Source: Verrucomicrobiota bacterium
Lineage (GTDB): Bacteria; Verrucomicrobiota; Verrucomicrobiia; Opitutales; Opitutaceae
Direction: 5' to 3'
Assembly: GCA_023443455.1 (NCBI GenBank)
Contig: JAEZUE010000021.1
Location: 1 to 51,446 of the forward strand
DNA length: 51,446 bases
Shown here: positions 17,721-25,450 of the stretch, piece by piece
Layout: the number at the start of each line of letters is the position of its first letter
How positions within the stretch are numbered: position 1 is the first letter of the stretch
Program-made: the position numbers and the translations under genes
The notes under the pieces: model-generated
What the model saw: the letters and a program-made list of their open reading frames with translations, nothing else
Database searches by the model: none
What the model was told of the DNA's origin: nothing

Positions 17721-18076
17721 GCGACAGGGGGATGCTCGCGGAGGCGGCCGACCACGAACTCGCACAGTTCGCCGACTGTGTGCAGGGCGAAGAGTTCGTC
17801 GTTCTTGATCGTGACGCGGAAAAGATCCTCGAAGAAGAAGACGGTCTCGGCGATGGCGAGGGAGTCGAACTGGAGATCCCCGACCAGGCGCTCGTCGGCC
17901 CGCAGGGGCGCGGTGCGCGGGTTGGCCTCGTCGCGCGGCATGAAGTCCTGCACCGCCGCGAGGATCACCACCCGCAACGCCGCCTCGTCGCGTTGCGAGG
18001 CGAAACGCAGGTAGGCGTCACGCACCTCGGCGGGAAACCGGGAGAGCGGTTGCGGGACTTCGGGCGGATTCGGCAT
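17717..18076 (-). CDS. Acyl carrier protein with extended N terminus
   Basis: 119 residues, longer than a standard ACP. About 30 extra residues precede the helical core, and S72 in LQFDSLAIAETVFFFEDLF is the phosphopantetheine site. The FDSL site with a following Phe-rich helix matches the second ACP type of aryl-polyene clusters (ApeF-like). It is translationally coupled (GTGA) to the FabF-type ketosynthase, suggesting a dedicated pair. The 288-base region upstream is packed with repeats, so its promoter must lie within or beside repeat DNA. Confidence 0.85.
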   Translation of the reverse strand: MPNPPEVPQPLSRFPAEVRDAYLRFASQRDEAALRVVILAAVQDFMPRDEANPRTAPLRADERLVGDLQFDSLAIAETVFFFEDLFRVTIKNDELFALHTVGELCEFVVGRLREHPPVA

Positions 18077-18168
18077 GGGTGAAGCAGCGAGCAAAACCTC
18101 CGCCCGCCCGGGCTCAAGCCTTGGTTCGGGGGCGAGTCGCCAACCTGAACCCTGTCCCTGTTCAAGGT

Positions 18169-18195
18169 GGGGCGAGGCGTCCCCGCCGAGCCGCG
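18169..18195. repeat. Partial copy of the GGCGAGGCGTCCCC repeat
   Basis: GGCGAGGCGTCCCCGCCGAG followed by CCGCGGC matches the left arm and centre of the palindrome found in the coding region at 12586-12639. It stands 92 bases upstream of the ACP start. Confidence 0.55.
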
Positions 18196-18232
18196 GCAAG
18201 CCCGGCGGCCGGACTCACGCCGAAGCCGCAAA

Positions 18233-18367
18233 CATTCGGTCGAGTGACGAGGGACGAGCGTCGAGGGGCCGATCCCAGAGGAGAGCGAGCGGAGCATTCG
18301 TGATGGAAGCTCGCCACCGACGGCTTGGCGCTCGTCCCTCGCCGCTCGCCTCTCGTCTGCATCATCA
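18233..18367. repeat. 135-bp palindromic element (CATTCGGTCGAG family), copy 1
   Basis: Begins CATTCGGTCGAGTGACGAGG and ends with a CTCGTCCCTCGCCGCTCGCC-containing arm that runs up to and includes the stop codon of the DUF4410-like gene. It aligns over its whole length with 47343-47477 at about 85 percent by eye, and at its ends with 31607-31747 and, more loosely, 26649-26770. Confidence 0.75.
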
Positions 18368-18952
18368 GCGCACATCCACGCCGGTCGGGCCACCGACGGG
18401 CTGCTCGTAGTTGGCCTCGAGGTAATCGGCGAGACGGTCCGCGATCCGGGAGAGCATGACATTGTCGGTCGCGCCGATGGTCCAGCCGCCGCCCATCGCC
18501 GAGGCCCGGGCGAAGAACTCCGGTGCGGCGATCTGCTCGTCGGTCTCATAGACATAGATCCGCACGCGGAGCACGACCGCCGAGCTGCCCGCCATCGCAC
18601 CGGCCCAGAAGCGGGCGGTGCCGTCGACGAACTTCATCTCCGTCACCAGCGGGTCCACGACGAGGGTACGCTTCGGCGCGCGGCCGGCGCCGGCGGCGTT
18701 CCACCGGGCCAGCGGCTCCTTGAGCCGCGCGTCGAGGTTCTCCCCGATCTTGGCCAAGGCCCGGTCGTTGTCGTTGGAGCGGGCGCACTCCTTGGCGTAG
18801 CGCACGTCGCCGACCGTGATCTTCGTGAAGCCGGAGAAGGCCTCGCGTGGGGGCGGGTTGGACGTCTTGGTGGCGGTGATGCGGGTCGCACAGCCGCCCA
18901 GGAGCAGGATCGGGCAGAGCAGGAGGGACAATACACGTGTCATGGTTCTCAT
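18365..18952 (-). CDS. Putative outer-membrane lipoprotein, DUF4410-like
   Basis: 195 residues with a lipoprotein signal: hydrophobic core RVLSLLLCPILLLG and lipobox LLGGC, lipidated Cys at 21. The mature part has the pattern of DUF4410 lipoproteins: ITVGDVRYAKEC, TLVVDPLVTEMKF, a central AMAGSSAVVLRVRIYV strand pair and the C-terminal MLSRIADRLADYLEANY. Function is unknown. An alternative ATG at 18943 gives nearly the same protein. It is divergent from the DUF2846-like gene and precedes the ACP gene across repeat DNA. A role in cell-envelope lipid handling is possible, but only by position. Confidence 0.65.
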   Translation of the reverse strand: MRTMTRVLSLLLCPILLLGGCATRITATKTSNPPPREAFSGFTKITVGDVRYAKECARSNDNDRALAKIGENLDARLKEPLARWNAAGAGRAPKRTLVVDPLVTEMKFVDGTARFWAGAMAGSSAVVLRVRIYVYETDEQIAAPEFFARASAMGGGWTIGATDNVMLSRIADRLADYLEANYEQPVGGPTGVDVR

Positions 18953-19182
18953 TGTGTCGTGGGGAAGGGGAAGCACCTCGGTCCGGCTCCGATGCCGGGC
19001 GGAATGCACCGGAGCGGATCACGCAATCGGGCCCGCAGCAAGGCCGCTCCCCGTTTCCGTCGCGGGATTCCATACACAATCCGTGCTTTCCCGGATTCGA
19101 GTTTGTGATTGGCTGCCCTTACGGAGCAGCGATCCCGCCGTCCCCGGCGGCCGGACTCCGTCAACCCCGAACAACCGCAACC

Positions 19183-19800
19183 ATGATTCGTGCGTTCAAA
19201 TACCTCGCGGCGATCGCCGCCATGACCATTGGGTTCACCGCCTTCGGTCGTCAGGAAACGATGCAGGAAGCCACCACGCCGCCGCCCGCGCCCTCCGCCG
19301 AGCAGGCCGTCGTCGAGTTTCTGCGCCCCTCCAAGATGGGCGGAGCCATCCGCTGCGCCATCTTCGACGTCACCGAAGGAGCCCCCCGGCTGTTGGGTAT
19401 CCTGCGCCCCAAGCAGAAGCTCGTCGTCGCGGCTCCGGCCGGCAAACGGCTCTACATGATCACCGGCGAAAACGCCGACTTCATGGAAGCCGAACTCGAG
19501 GCCGGAAAAACCTTCCATGCCGTCGCCATCGCCCGCATGGGCGCCTGGAAAGCGCGGTTCTCGCTCATCCCGTTGAAGCTCCATCCCGGCGAGGACGAAT
19601 GGAACCTCAAGGGCAAGAAGGCCGCCGAGTGGCTCCAGCGCTGCAAATACATGACCATGAGCCAGCCCGCCGCCGACCAATGGGCCACCGAAAACAGCCC
19701 GAGCATTCTCAAGAAGAAGGACGCCTACCTGCCCAAGTTCCAGGAGATGGACGAGAGCCTGAAACAATACCGCCGCCTGATCCCAGAGGACGGCCAGTAG
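19183..19800 (+). CDS. Exported protein of unknown function, DUF2846-like
   Basis: 205 residues with an N-terminal signal sequence (MIRAFKYLAAIAAMTIGFTAF). The mature protein has VVEFLRPSKMGGAIRCAIF followed by LLGILRPKQKLVVAAPAGK, resembling the beta-sandwich DUF2846 pattern (a RPS...GG...V start and a later PAG turn). The C-terminal third is charged and helical. No catalytic motif is seen. A clear intrinsic terminator follows the stop, so it ends its own transcript and is not part of the radical SAM/Dar operon downstream. Confidence 0.6.
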   Translation: MIRAFKYLAAIAAMTIGFTAFGRQETMQEATTPPPAPSAEQAVVEFLRPSKMGGAIRCAIFDVTEGAPRLLGILRPKQKLVVAAPAGKRLYMITGENADFMEAELEAGKTFHAVAIARMGAWKARFSLIPLKLHPGEDEWNLKGKKAAEWLQRCKYMTMSQPAADQWATENSPSILKKKDAYLPKFQEMDESLKQYRRLIPEDGQ

Positions 19801-19828
19801 AGCGCACCGCCTCCAGCGCCATCTACTC

Positions 19829-19864
19829 CGCCCGCGCCGGTTCGCCGCCGCGGGCGTTTTGTTT
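19829..19864 (+). terminator. Intrinsic terminator after the DUF2846-like gene
   Basis: Stem CGCCCGCG/CGCGGGCG (8 bp) around a 12-base loop, followed directly by TTTTGTTT. It lies 28 bases beyond the stop codon. Confidence 0.8.
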
Positions 19865-19869
19865 CCGCT

Positions 19870-19927
19870 ATAGGCCAACCCGCCGGGGTGACCCGGCAGC
19901 CAATGGCCAGGTCCGCGCCCTGGCCTA
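19870..19927. repeat. Palindromic REP-like sequence with TAGGCCA/TGGCCTA ends
   Basis: Starts TAGGCCAACCCGCCGGGGTG and ends GCGCCCTGGCCTA; an inner hairpin GGCCAGG/CCTGGCC is also present. It lies between the terminator and the third radical SAM gene. No second copy is seen in the window. Confidence 0.45.
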
Positions 19928-20057
19928 CAACACAAGCCCCGTGGCGATGGCCGTGAGGCCATCGATCCAACCTCCCCTGCTCCGCACGCTTGATCCCGCC
20001 CGCGCCGGCCGTTTCGCTTTTTCCCAATCAGCGCCCTCCGCGCCCCCCACTCGTCGC

Positions 20058-21620
20058 ATGCGCGTCACCCTCGTCCATCCCGCCGGTTTCAACTTCGTCC
20101 CCGGCCAGCCCGACTTCTCCGTGCTGGCAAACCGGATGGCGCCCATCGGCATCCTCCAGCTCGCCGCCTGGCTCGAGCAGCACGGGCACCCGACGGCGGT
20201 GCACGACTGCCTCGGCCCGGTCGCCCCGGCCGGCATCGCGGCCAACGTCGACGCCATCCTCGCGACCAAGCCCGACCTGGTCGGCTTCTCCGCCACCACC
20301 GCGGGCTTCATGGAGACGGTCGATCTCGCCGCCGAGATCCGGCGCCGCGAACCGGCGATCAAGATCGTGGTCGGCAACGTGCACGGCACCTCGATCGGCG
20401 CCCCGCTGCTGCTCCATTTCCCGGAGATCGACGCCCTCTGCATCGGCGAGGGCGAGGGCACGATGCTCGACCTCGCCGAGGGCCGCGCCTGGAAGGACAT
20501 TCCCAATCTCGTCCATCGCGACGGCGACACCATCCGCACCAACCCGCGCCGCAACCGCATCCAGGACCTCGATTCGCTCCCCTTCCCGGCCTACGAAAAA
20601 CTCGCCGGATTCCCGCGCGGCTACCACCTGCCGCTGTTCTCCTACGAGAAACGTTGGGGCGCGACGATGATCACCTCGCGCGGCTGCCCGTACACCTGCT
20701 CGTTCTGCGACCGCACGGTCTTCGAGCGTACCCACAAGTTCAACTCCGCCGCCTACATCCACGAGCACATGCGGCACCTGCGCGACCGCTTCGGCGTGCG
20801 CCACATCAACATCTACGACGATCTCTTCACCGCGCACAAACAGCGCGTCGACGAACTCTGCCGCCTGCTCGTCGACCGGCCGCTCGGGATGAATTTCAAC
20901 TGCGCGATCCGCACCGGCCACACCTCGGCCGAGATGCTGCGCGACCTGAAGCGCGCCGGCGCGTTCATGGTCTCGCTCGGCATCGAGTCCGCCGACCCCG
21001 CGATGATGCGCCGGCACAAGGCCGGCGTCACTCTCGAGGCCGTGCGCGACACGGTGGAGAAGATCCATGCCGCCGACCTGCGCGCGAAGGGGCTGTTCAT
21101 CTTCGGCCTGCCCGGCGAGACACCCGAGACCGTGCGCGCCACCAGCGACTTCATCCTCTCGCTCGACCTCGACGACATGAACCTCACCAAGTTCAGCCCG
21201 CTCTACGGCGCGCCGATCTGGGAGGAGTGCGCGAGCGGCCGTTCCGGCGAGTTCCACGAGGACTGGCGGCTGATGAACTGCCTGAACTTCGTCTTCCAGC
21301 CGTCCGGCTTCGGAAGTCGCGAGGAGATGGATGCACTCTACAACTGGCACGTGCGCCGCTACTACGACAGCCAGGGCTACCGCCGCCGCTTCGCCCGCCG
21401 CCTCTGGTCGCACCGCTGGAGCCTCTGGCATGTGGTGAAGCACACGCCGCGCATCATCCAGGCCGCCCGCTATTTCAGCGCCAACAAGGCCCAACTCGAG
21501 GCCGCCAAGCGCGACTTCCCGCTTCACCCGCGCCAGCCGCGCAACCTGCCTCCCTCGCTCAGCGCCGAGCTCCGCGCCGATGCCGCCGCGGCCATGGCCC
21601 CCGCGCCGCAGCAGCCATGA
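20058..21620 (+). CDS. B12-binding/radical SAM enzyme 3 of the polyene cluster
   Basis: 520 residues. N-terminal B12-binding domain (MRVTLVHPAGFNFVPGQP, then LVGFSATTAGFMETV and IKIVVGNVHGTSIGAPLLL), where the GNVHGT segment sits where a base-on or His-ligand loop would be. The radical SAM core has C210-PYT-C214-SF-C217, YDDLFT, GIESADPAMM and GLPGETPE. The C-terminal ~130 residues are Arg/Trp-rich and unassigned. It is the first gene of the plus-strand Dar series, separated from darA by 186 bases that contain a two-armed REP palindrome. By family it could methylate or rearrange an sp2 or sp3 carbon; by context it probably acts on the polyene or resorcinol product. Confidence 0.86.
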   Translation: MRVTLVHPAGFNFVPGQPDFSVLANRMAPIGILQLAAWLEQHGHPTAVHDCLGPVAPAGIAANVDAILATKPDLVGFSATTAGFMETVDLAAEIRRREPAIKIVVGNVHGTSIGAPLLLHFPEIDALCIGEGEGTMLDLAEGRAWKDIPNLVHRDGDTIRTNPRRNRIQDLDSLPFPAYEKLAGFPRGYHLPLFSYEKRWGATMITSRGCPYTCSFCDRTVFERTHKFNSAAYIHEHMRHLRDRFGVRHINIYDDLFTAHKQRVDELCRLLVDRPLGMNFNCAIRTGHTSAEMLRDLKRAGAFMVSLGIESADPAMMRRHKAGVTLEAVRDTVEKIHAADLRAKGLFIFGLPGETPETVRATSDFILSLDLDDMNLTKFSPLYGAPIWEECASGRSGEFHEDWRLMNCLNFVFQPSGFGSREEMDALYNWHVRRYYDSQGYRRRFARRLWSHRWSLWHVVKHTPRIIQAARYFSANKAQLEAAKRDFPLHPRQPRNLPPSLSAELRADAAAAMAPAPQQP

Positions 21621-21649
21621 GCCCGAAGCAGCACCATCGGCATCTCCCC

Positions 21650-21726
21650 GTAGGAGCCTGCTTGCAGGCGATCCGGACACAGAGCGGCACTCCGGATTTC
21701 GGATTCGCCTGCAAGCAGGCTCCTAC
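21650..21726. repeat. 77-bp perfect two-armed REP palindrome
   Basis: Arms of 22 bases, beginning GTAGGAGCCTGCTTGCAGGC and ending with the exact inverse, around a ~33-base centre. Each arm is itself a hairpin, the BIME arrangement. It lies between radical SAM 3 and the darA-like gene. Confidence 0.85.
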
Positions 21727-21806
21727 AACGGACCACAAACCGACAGCAGTACCGGACAGTTTCCCGCCCGCATTTTCCATCCATTTCCCCGCAGCCCCAC
21801 ACATTC

Positions 21807-22760
21807 GTGAAGCGCGTCCTCGTCGTTGAATTTTCCCAGACCGGCCAGCTCTCCGCCGTCCTCGATTCGTTGCTCGCCCCGTTGCTGGCGCCCGGCTCGG
21901 GTGTGACCGTGCACCGCGAACGGCTCCGGCCCGCGTCGGCGTATCCGTTTCCTTGGCCCTTCTGGCGCTTCCTCGACCAGTTCCCCGAAACCGTCGCGCA
22001 GGTGCCCGTGCCGCTCGCGCCGCTCGCAGTTGCGCCCGACGCCGAGTTCGACCTGGTGATCCTCGGCTATCCGATCTGGTACCTCTCGCCGCCACCACCG
22101 CTGACGGCGTTTCTGCGCAGCGCGGACGGCGCGCGGCTGCTGCGAGGAAAGCCCGTGGTCACGGTCACCGCCTGCCGCAACATGTGGATGATGGCGCAGG
22201 AAGACGTGAAGGGCATGCTCGCCGAGATCGGCGCGCGCCACTGCGACCACGTGGCGCTGGTCGACCAGGGCTCCGCGCTCGCGACCTTCATCACCACGCC
22301 ACGGTGGATGTGGACGGGGCGGAAGGATCCGTTCCTCGGCTTCCCGCCCGCCGGCATCACGGCCGGCCAGATCGCCGGCTGCAGCCGCTTCGGCGCCGCG
22401 CTGCACGCCGCGCTCGCGGCCGACGAGGAACGCCGCGCCCGACCGCTGCTGCACGGCCTGCGCGCCTGCAACGTCGACGCCCGGCTGATCGCGAGCGAAA
22501 AGGTCGGCAAACGCAGCTTCCGGATCTGGTCGAAACTGCTGCGCGCCTGCGGTCGCCCGGGCACGCCGCTGCGCCGCGCGGTGCTCGCATGCTACCTCGT
22601 TTTCCTGGTCACGATCATCCTCACCGTGGTGCCGATCACGATGCTCCTGAAAGCGGCGCTGCGTCCGCTATTGCAAAGGAAGTTGGCGGCTCTCCAAGGT
22701 TACTTCGAGCAGCCGTCGGGCGGAGGTGAAGACCGTCTCGCGGAGTTCGCCCAGCCATGA
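21807..22760 (+). CDS. darA: DarA-like flavodoxin-fold protein (dialkylresorcinol pathway)
   Basis: 317 residues from GTG 21807. The N terminus KRVLVVEFSQTGQLSAVLDS is a flavodoxin-type phosphate-binding loop, followed by DLVILGYPIWYLSPPPPL (flavin-side loop) and VVTVTACRNMWMMAQE. Near the C terminus a hydrophobic helix (LACYLVFLVTIILTVVPITMLL) suggests membrane attachment. This layout matches DarA of dialkylresorcinol/flexirubin clusters, reported to aromatise the cyclohexanedione made by DarB, in line with a flavin fold. The stop overlaps the darB start as ATGA, so the two are made together. The name rests on family resemblance plus the adjacent DarB and BtrH-like genes. Confidence 0.82.
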   Translation: MKRVLVVEFSQTGQLSAVLDSLLAPLLAPGSGVTVHRERLRPASAYPFPWPFWRFLDQFPETVAQVPVPLAPLAVAPDAEFDLVILGYPIWYLSPPPPLTAFLRSADGARLLRGKPVVTVTACRNMWMMAQEDVKGMLAEIGARHCDHVALVDQGSALATFITTPRWMWTGRKDPFLGFPPAGITAGQIAGCSRFGAALHAALAADEERRARPLLHGLRACNVDARLIASEKVGKRSFRIWSKLLRACGRPGTPLRRAVLACYLVFLVTIILTVVPITMLLKAALRPLLQRKLAALQGYFEQPSGGGEDRLAEFAQP

Positions 22761-23905
22761 CCCGCGACGTCTACATCACCCGTTCCTCCTCCTTCCTGCC
22801 GCTCGCCCCGGTGGACAACGACCACATGGAGGCCGCGCTCGGCATGGCCGGCGAACGCCCCTCGCGTACCCGCAAGATCACGCTGCGCAGCAACGGCATC
22901 GCCACCCGCCACTACGTCACCGATCCGGCCACCGGCGAGATCCGCTACACCAACGCCAGCCTCACCGCCGAGGCCGTGCGCGGACTCACCGGCAACGGCT
23001 TCGGCGTCGAGGACATCGTCTGCCTTTCCTGCGGCACCTCCGTGCCCGACCAGATCCTGCCCGGCCACGGCGTGATGGTGCACGGCGAACTCGGCGGCAC
23101 CGCCTGCGAAGTGATCACCACCGCCGGAGTCTGCGCCGCCGGCGCGACCGCGCTCAAGTACGCCTGGCTGGCGGTGCGCTCGGGCGAGTGCGCCAACGCC
23201 GTCGCCACCGGCTCGGAAGCCGTGTCGCTCACGTTGCGCGGCACCCGCTACGCCGCCGAGACCCAACGCCAGGCCGACGAGCTCGAGGCCCGCCCCGAGC
23301 TCGCGTTCGAGAAGGATTTCCTGCGCTGGATGCTCTCCGACGCCGCCGGCGCGTTCCTGTTGCAGGATACACCCGCCACCGACGGCCCGAGCCTGCGCAT
23401 CGACTGGATCGACGTCGCCTCCTACGCCCACGAACTGCCGGCCTGCATGTACGCCGGCTGCGACAAGGACGAGCAGGGCGGACTGGTCGGCTGGGCGCGT
23501 TTCAGCCACGAGGAGATCGGCCGCCGCTCCATTCTCGCGATCAAGCAGGACGTGAAGCTGCTCAACGCGAAGATCATCGAGTACTGCCTCGACAAGCCGC
23601 TCGGTGCCATCAAGGCCCGCCGCGACCTGAAGGCGGAGGAGATCGACTGGTTCCTCCCACACATGTCGTCGGAGTACTTCCGCCAGCCCATCGCCGACGG
23701 CCTCGCCCGCATCGGGCTGCCGATCCCGGCCGAGCGCTGGTTCACCAACCTCTCGAGCCGCGGCAACACCGGCTCCGCCTCGTTCTTCCTCATGGTCGAC
23801 GAGCTCCTGCGCAGCGGCAAGCTGCGGCGCGGCCAGCGCATCCTCTGCCTCGTGCCCGAGTCCGGCCGGTTCTCGAGCGCGTATCTGCATTTCACCGTCG
23901 TCTGA
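22757..23905 (+). CDS. darB: DarB-like ketosynthase III (dialkylresorcinol condensing enzyme)
   Basis: 382 residues. KAS III fold with the Cys-His-Asn triad: C126 in TTAGVCAAGATAL, H302 in WFLPHMSSEYF and N337 in SSRGNTGSASFF. DarB joins two acyl units (a beta-ketoacyl and an unsaturated acyl thioester) into a cyclohexanedione that becomes the resorcinol ring; flexirubins carry such a resorcinol esterified to an aryl polyene. It is longer than FabH (~317) and starts with an extra VYITRSSSFLPLAPV block, as in DarB. It is coupled by overlapping start and stop codons to darA before it and to a small gene after it. Confidence 0.86.
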   Translation: MTRDVYITRSSSFLPLAPVDNDHMEAALGMAGERPSRTRKITLRSNGIATRHYVTDPATGEIRYTNASLTAEAVRGLTGNGFGVEDIVCLSCGTSVPDQILPGHGVMVHGELGGTACEVITTAGVCAAGATALKYAWLAVRSGECANAVATGSEAVSLTLRGTRYAAETQRQADELEARPELAFEKDFLRWMLSDAAGAFLLQDTPATDGPSLRIDWIDVASYAHELPACMYAGCDKDEQGGLVGWARFSHEEIGRRSILAIKQDVKLLNAKIIEYCLDKPLGAIKARRDLKAEEIDWFLPHMSSEYFRQPIADGLARIGLPIPAERWFTNLSSRGNTGSASFFLMVDELLRSGKLRRGQRILCLVPESGRFSSAYLHFTVV

Positions 23906-24300
23906 TGCGCCCCGACGAAATTCCCGAGGGCGACTCGCCCATCCTCGGCGGCGTGCGCAAGCTCATGTACGTGGTCGACGATTCCGGCCACTATCAGACC
24001 GCCAACTCCGGCGGCATGGAGGCGGAGGTCACCGTGACCGAAGAGGCCGTGGCCTGGTTCGCCAAGCTGGCCACCGAGGCGCGCGCCCACGTCGAGCGCG
24101 GTGAAGCGAGCCCGCTCGAGTACCACATGTATCGCCTGCGTCTCGACCTGCCCACGCTCGCCGGCGCGGCCGGTCTCTGGCGCTGGCGAGTGCGCCGCCA
24201 TCTGCGCCCCGAGGTCTTCGCCCGCCTGAGCCCGCGTCTGCTCGCGCGTTACGCCGACACCCTCGGCCTGACCGTCGACCAACTTCGCACCCTCGACTGA
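23905..24300 (+). CDS. Small conserved-context protein of the Dar operon, unknown function
   Basis: 131 residues; the start shares one base with the darB stop (TGATG). No signal peptide or membrane helix. The N-terminal part (SPILGGVRKLMYVVDDSGHY) may be a short beta unit; the rest is Arg-rich and helical (LWRWRVRRHLRPEVFARLSP). I recognise no domain. Proteins of this size occur between DarB-like and BtrH-like genes in flexirubin-type clusters as I recall them, so it is probably a real pathway component, perhaps an accessory subunit. It ends 9 bases before the BtrH-like start. Confidence 0.7.
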   Translation: MRPDEIPEGDSPILGGVRKLMYVVDDSGHYQTANSGGMEAEVTVTEEAVAWFAKLATEARAHVERGEASPLEYHMYRLRLDLPTLAGAAGLWRWRVRRHLRPEVFARLSPRLLARYADTLGLTVDQLRTLD

Positions 24301-24309
24301 GCCCACCCG

Positions 24310-25329
24310 ATGCCCACCGCCCCCACCGAGCAGCCCACTCCGAAGGTCTTCCAGCACCGCCAGTCCGCCCACTGCGAAAGTGGCGTCATCTCCTCGTTGC
24401 TGCAGCACGAGGGCGTGCCGATCTCGGAGGCGATGGCGTTCGGCCTGAGCGCGTCGCTGTCGTTCGCGTACATCCCGCTGGTGAAGATCAACCAGCTGCC
24501 GTTGATCGCGTACCGGATGGTGCCGCGCTTCATCCTCAACGGCCTGAAGAAACAACTGGGCCTCCCGCTGCGCTTCGAGACGTTCCGCCAGCCGCTCGAC
24601 GGCCGCCGCCGCCTCGACGAACTGCTCGACCAGGGGCGCCTCGTCGGCCTGCAGTCCTCGGTGTTCTTTCTCCCGTACTTCCCGGAGAACATGCGCTTCC
24701 ATTTCAACGCGCACAACCTCATCGCGTACGGGAAGGATGGCGACGACTACCTCATCAGCGACCCCGTCTTCAACGGCCCCACCCGCTGCGCGGCGCGCGA
24801 CCTCAGCCGCGCCCGTTTCGTCCGCGGTGCCCTCGCACCCAAGGGCCTGATCTACTATTTCGACGGCCCGGTGCCACCCGCCGATCTCGCGCCGCTGCTG
24901 CCCGGCGCGATCAAGAAGAACTGTTTCCTCATGCTCAACGTGCCGCTGCCGTTCGTGGGCTGCTGCGGCATCCACCTGCTCGCGCACCGCGTGCGCCGGT
25001 TGCCGGTGAAGAAGGATCTCGAGTACTGCCGGCGCTTCGTCGGCCACATCGTGCGCATGCAGGAGGAGATCGGCACCGGCGGCGCGGGTTTCCGTTTCCT
25101 CTACGCCGCGTTCCTGCAGGAGGCCGCCGCGATCCTCGGCAATGCGCGCCTCACCGAACTTTCGCTCGAGCTCACCGCGATCGGCGACGGCTGGCGCGAC
25201 TTCGCGCTCCACGCCGCCCGCATGAACAAGGGCCGCGCCGCGATGGACACAGCGCTGCTCGCCGACACCCTCACCGCCCTCGCCCGCCGCGAGCGCGCCC
25301 TCTTCAAGAAGCTCCGCCAGGCGATTTGA
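24310..25329 (+). CDS. BtrH-type acyltransferase-like protein
   Basis: 339 residues. N-terminal BtrH domain with a papain/C39-like layout: C22 in QSAHCESGVISSLL, H135 in FNAHNLIAYGKDGDDYL and D151 in ISDPVF form a plausible Cys-His-Asp triad. The C-terminal half (~220-339) is helical, as in the DUF4872 partner domain. BtrH moves an acyl group from an ACP to an amine in butirosin synthesis; here the likely job is transfer of an ACP-bound polyene or acyl chain to the resorcinol or another acceptor, forming an ester. It is the last gene of the coupled Dar series; an inverted-repeat element starts one base after its stop. Confidence 0.78.
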   Translation: MPTAPTEQPTPKVFQHRQSAHCESGVISSLLQHEGVPISEAMAFGLSASLSFAYIPLVKINQLPLIAYRMVPRFILNGLKKQLGLPLRFETFRQPLDGRRRLDELLDQGRLVGLQSSVFFLPYFPENMRFHFNAHNLIAYGKDGDDYLISDPVFNGPTRCAARDLSRARFVRGALAPKGLIYYFDGPVPPADLAPLLPGAIKKNCFLMLNVPLPFVGCCGIHLLAHRVRRLPVKKDLEYCRRFVGHIVRMQEEIGTGGAGFRFLYAAFLQEAAAILGNARLTELSLELTAIGDGWRDFALHAARMNKGRAAMDTALLADTLTALARRERALFKKLRQAI

Positions 25330-25330
25330 G

Positions 25331-25445
25331 TTTGGAGTGCGGCGGCTTGACGCCGCTTTTCACGGGCCGGCTCGACGGCCCGCGCCCCGCCTCGTCGCAT
25401 CGAGCCGCGACGGATGAAGGCGGTGTCGAGCCACCGCAGTCCAAA
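25331..25445. repeat. 115-bp element with inverted ends (TTTGGARTGCGGCGGC family), copy 2
   Basis: Left end TTTGGAGTGCGGCGGCTTGA is nearly identical to the element at 16301-16427; the right end is a more diverged inverse ending in GCAGTCCAAA. As in the other copy, it fills the gap between two convergent genes almost exactly. Confidence 0.78.
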
Positions 25446-25450
25446 GCCCA

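Noticed and set aside
17721..17765. Upstream start of the FabF-type ketosynthase at 17765
   Set aside because: It would lie inside the ACP gene; the GTG at 17720 overlapping the ACP stop and directly preceding the ketosynthase motif is better.
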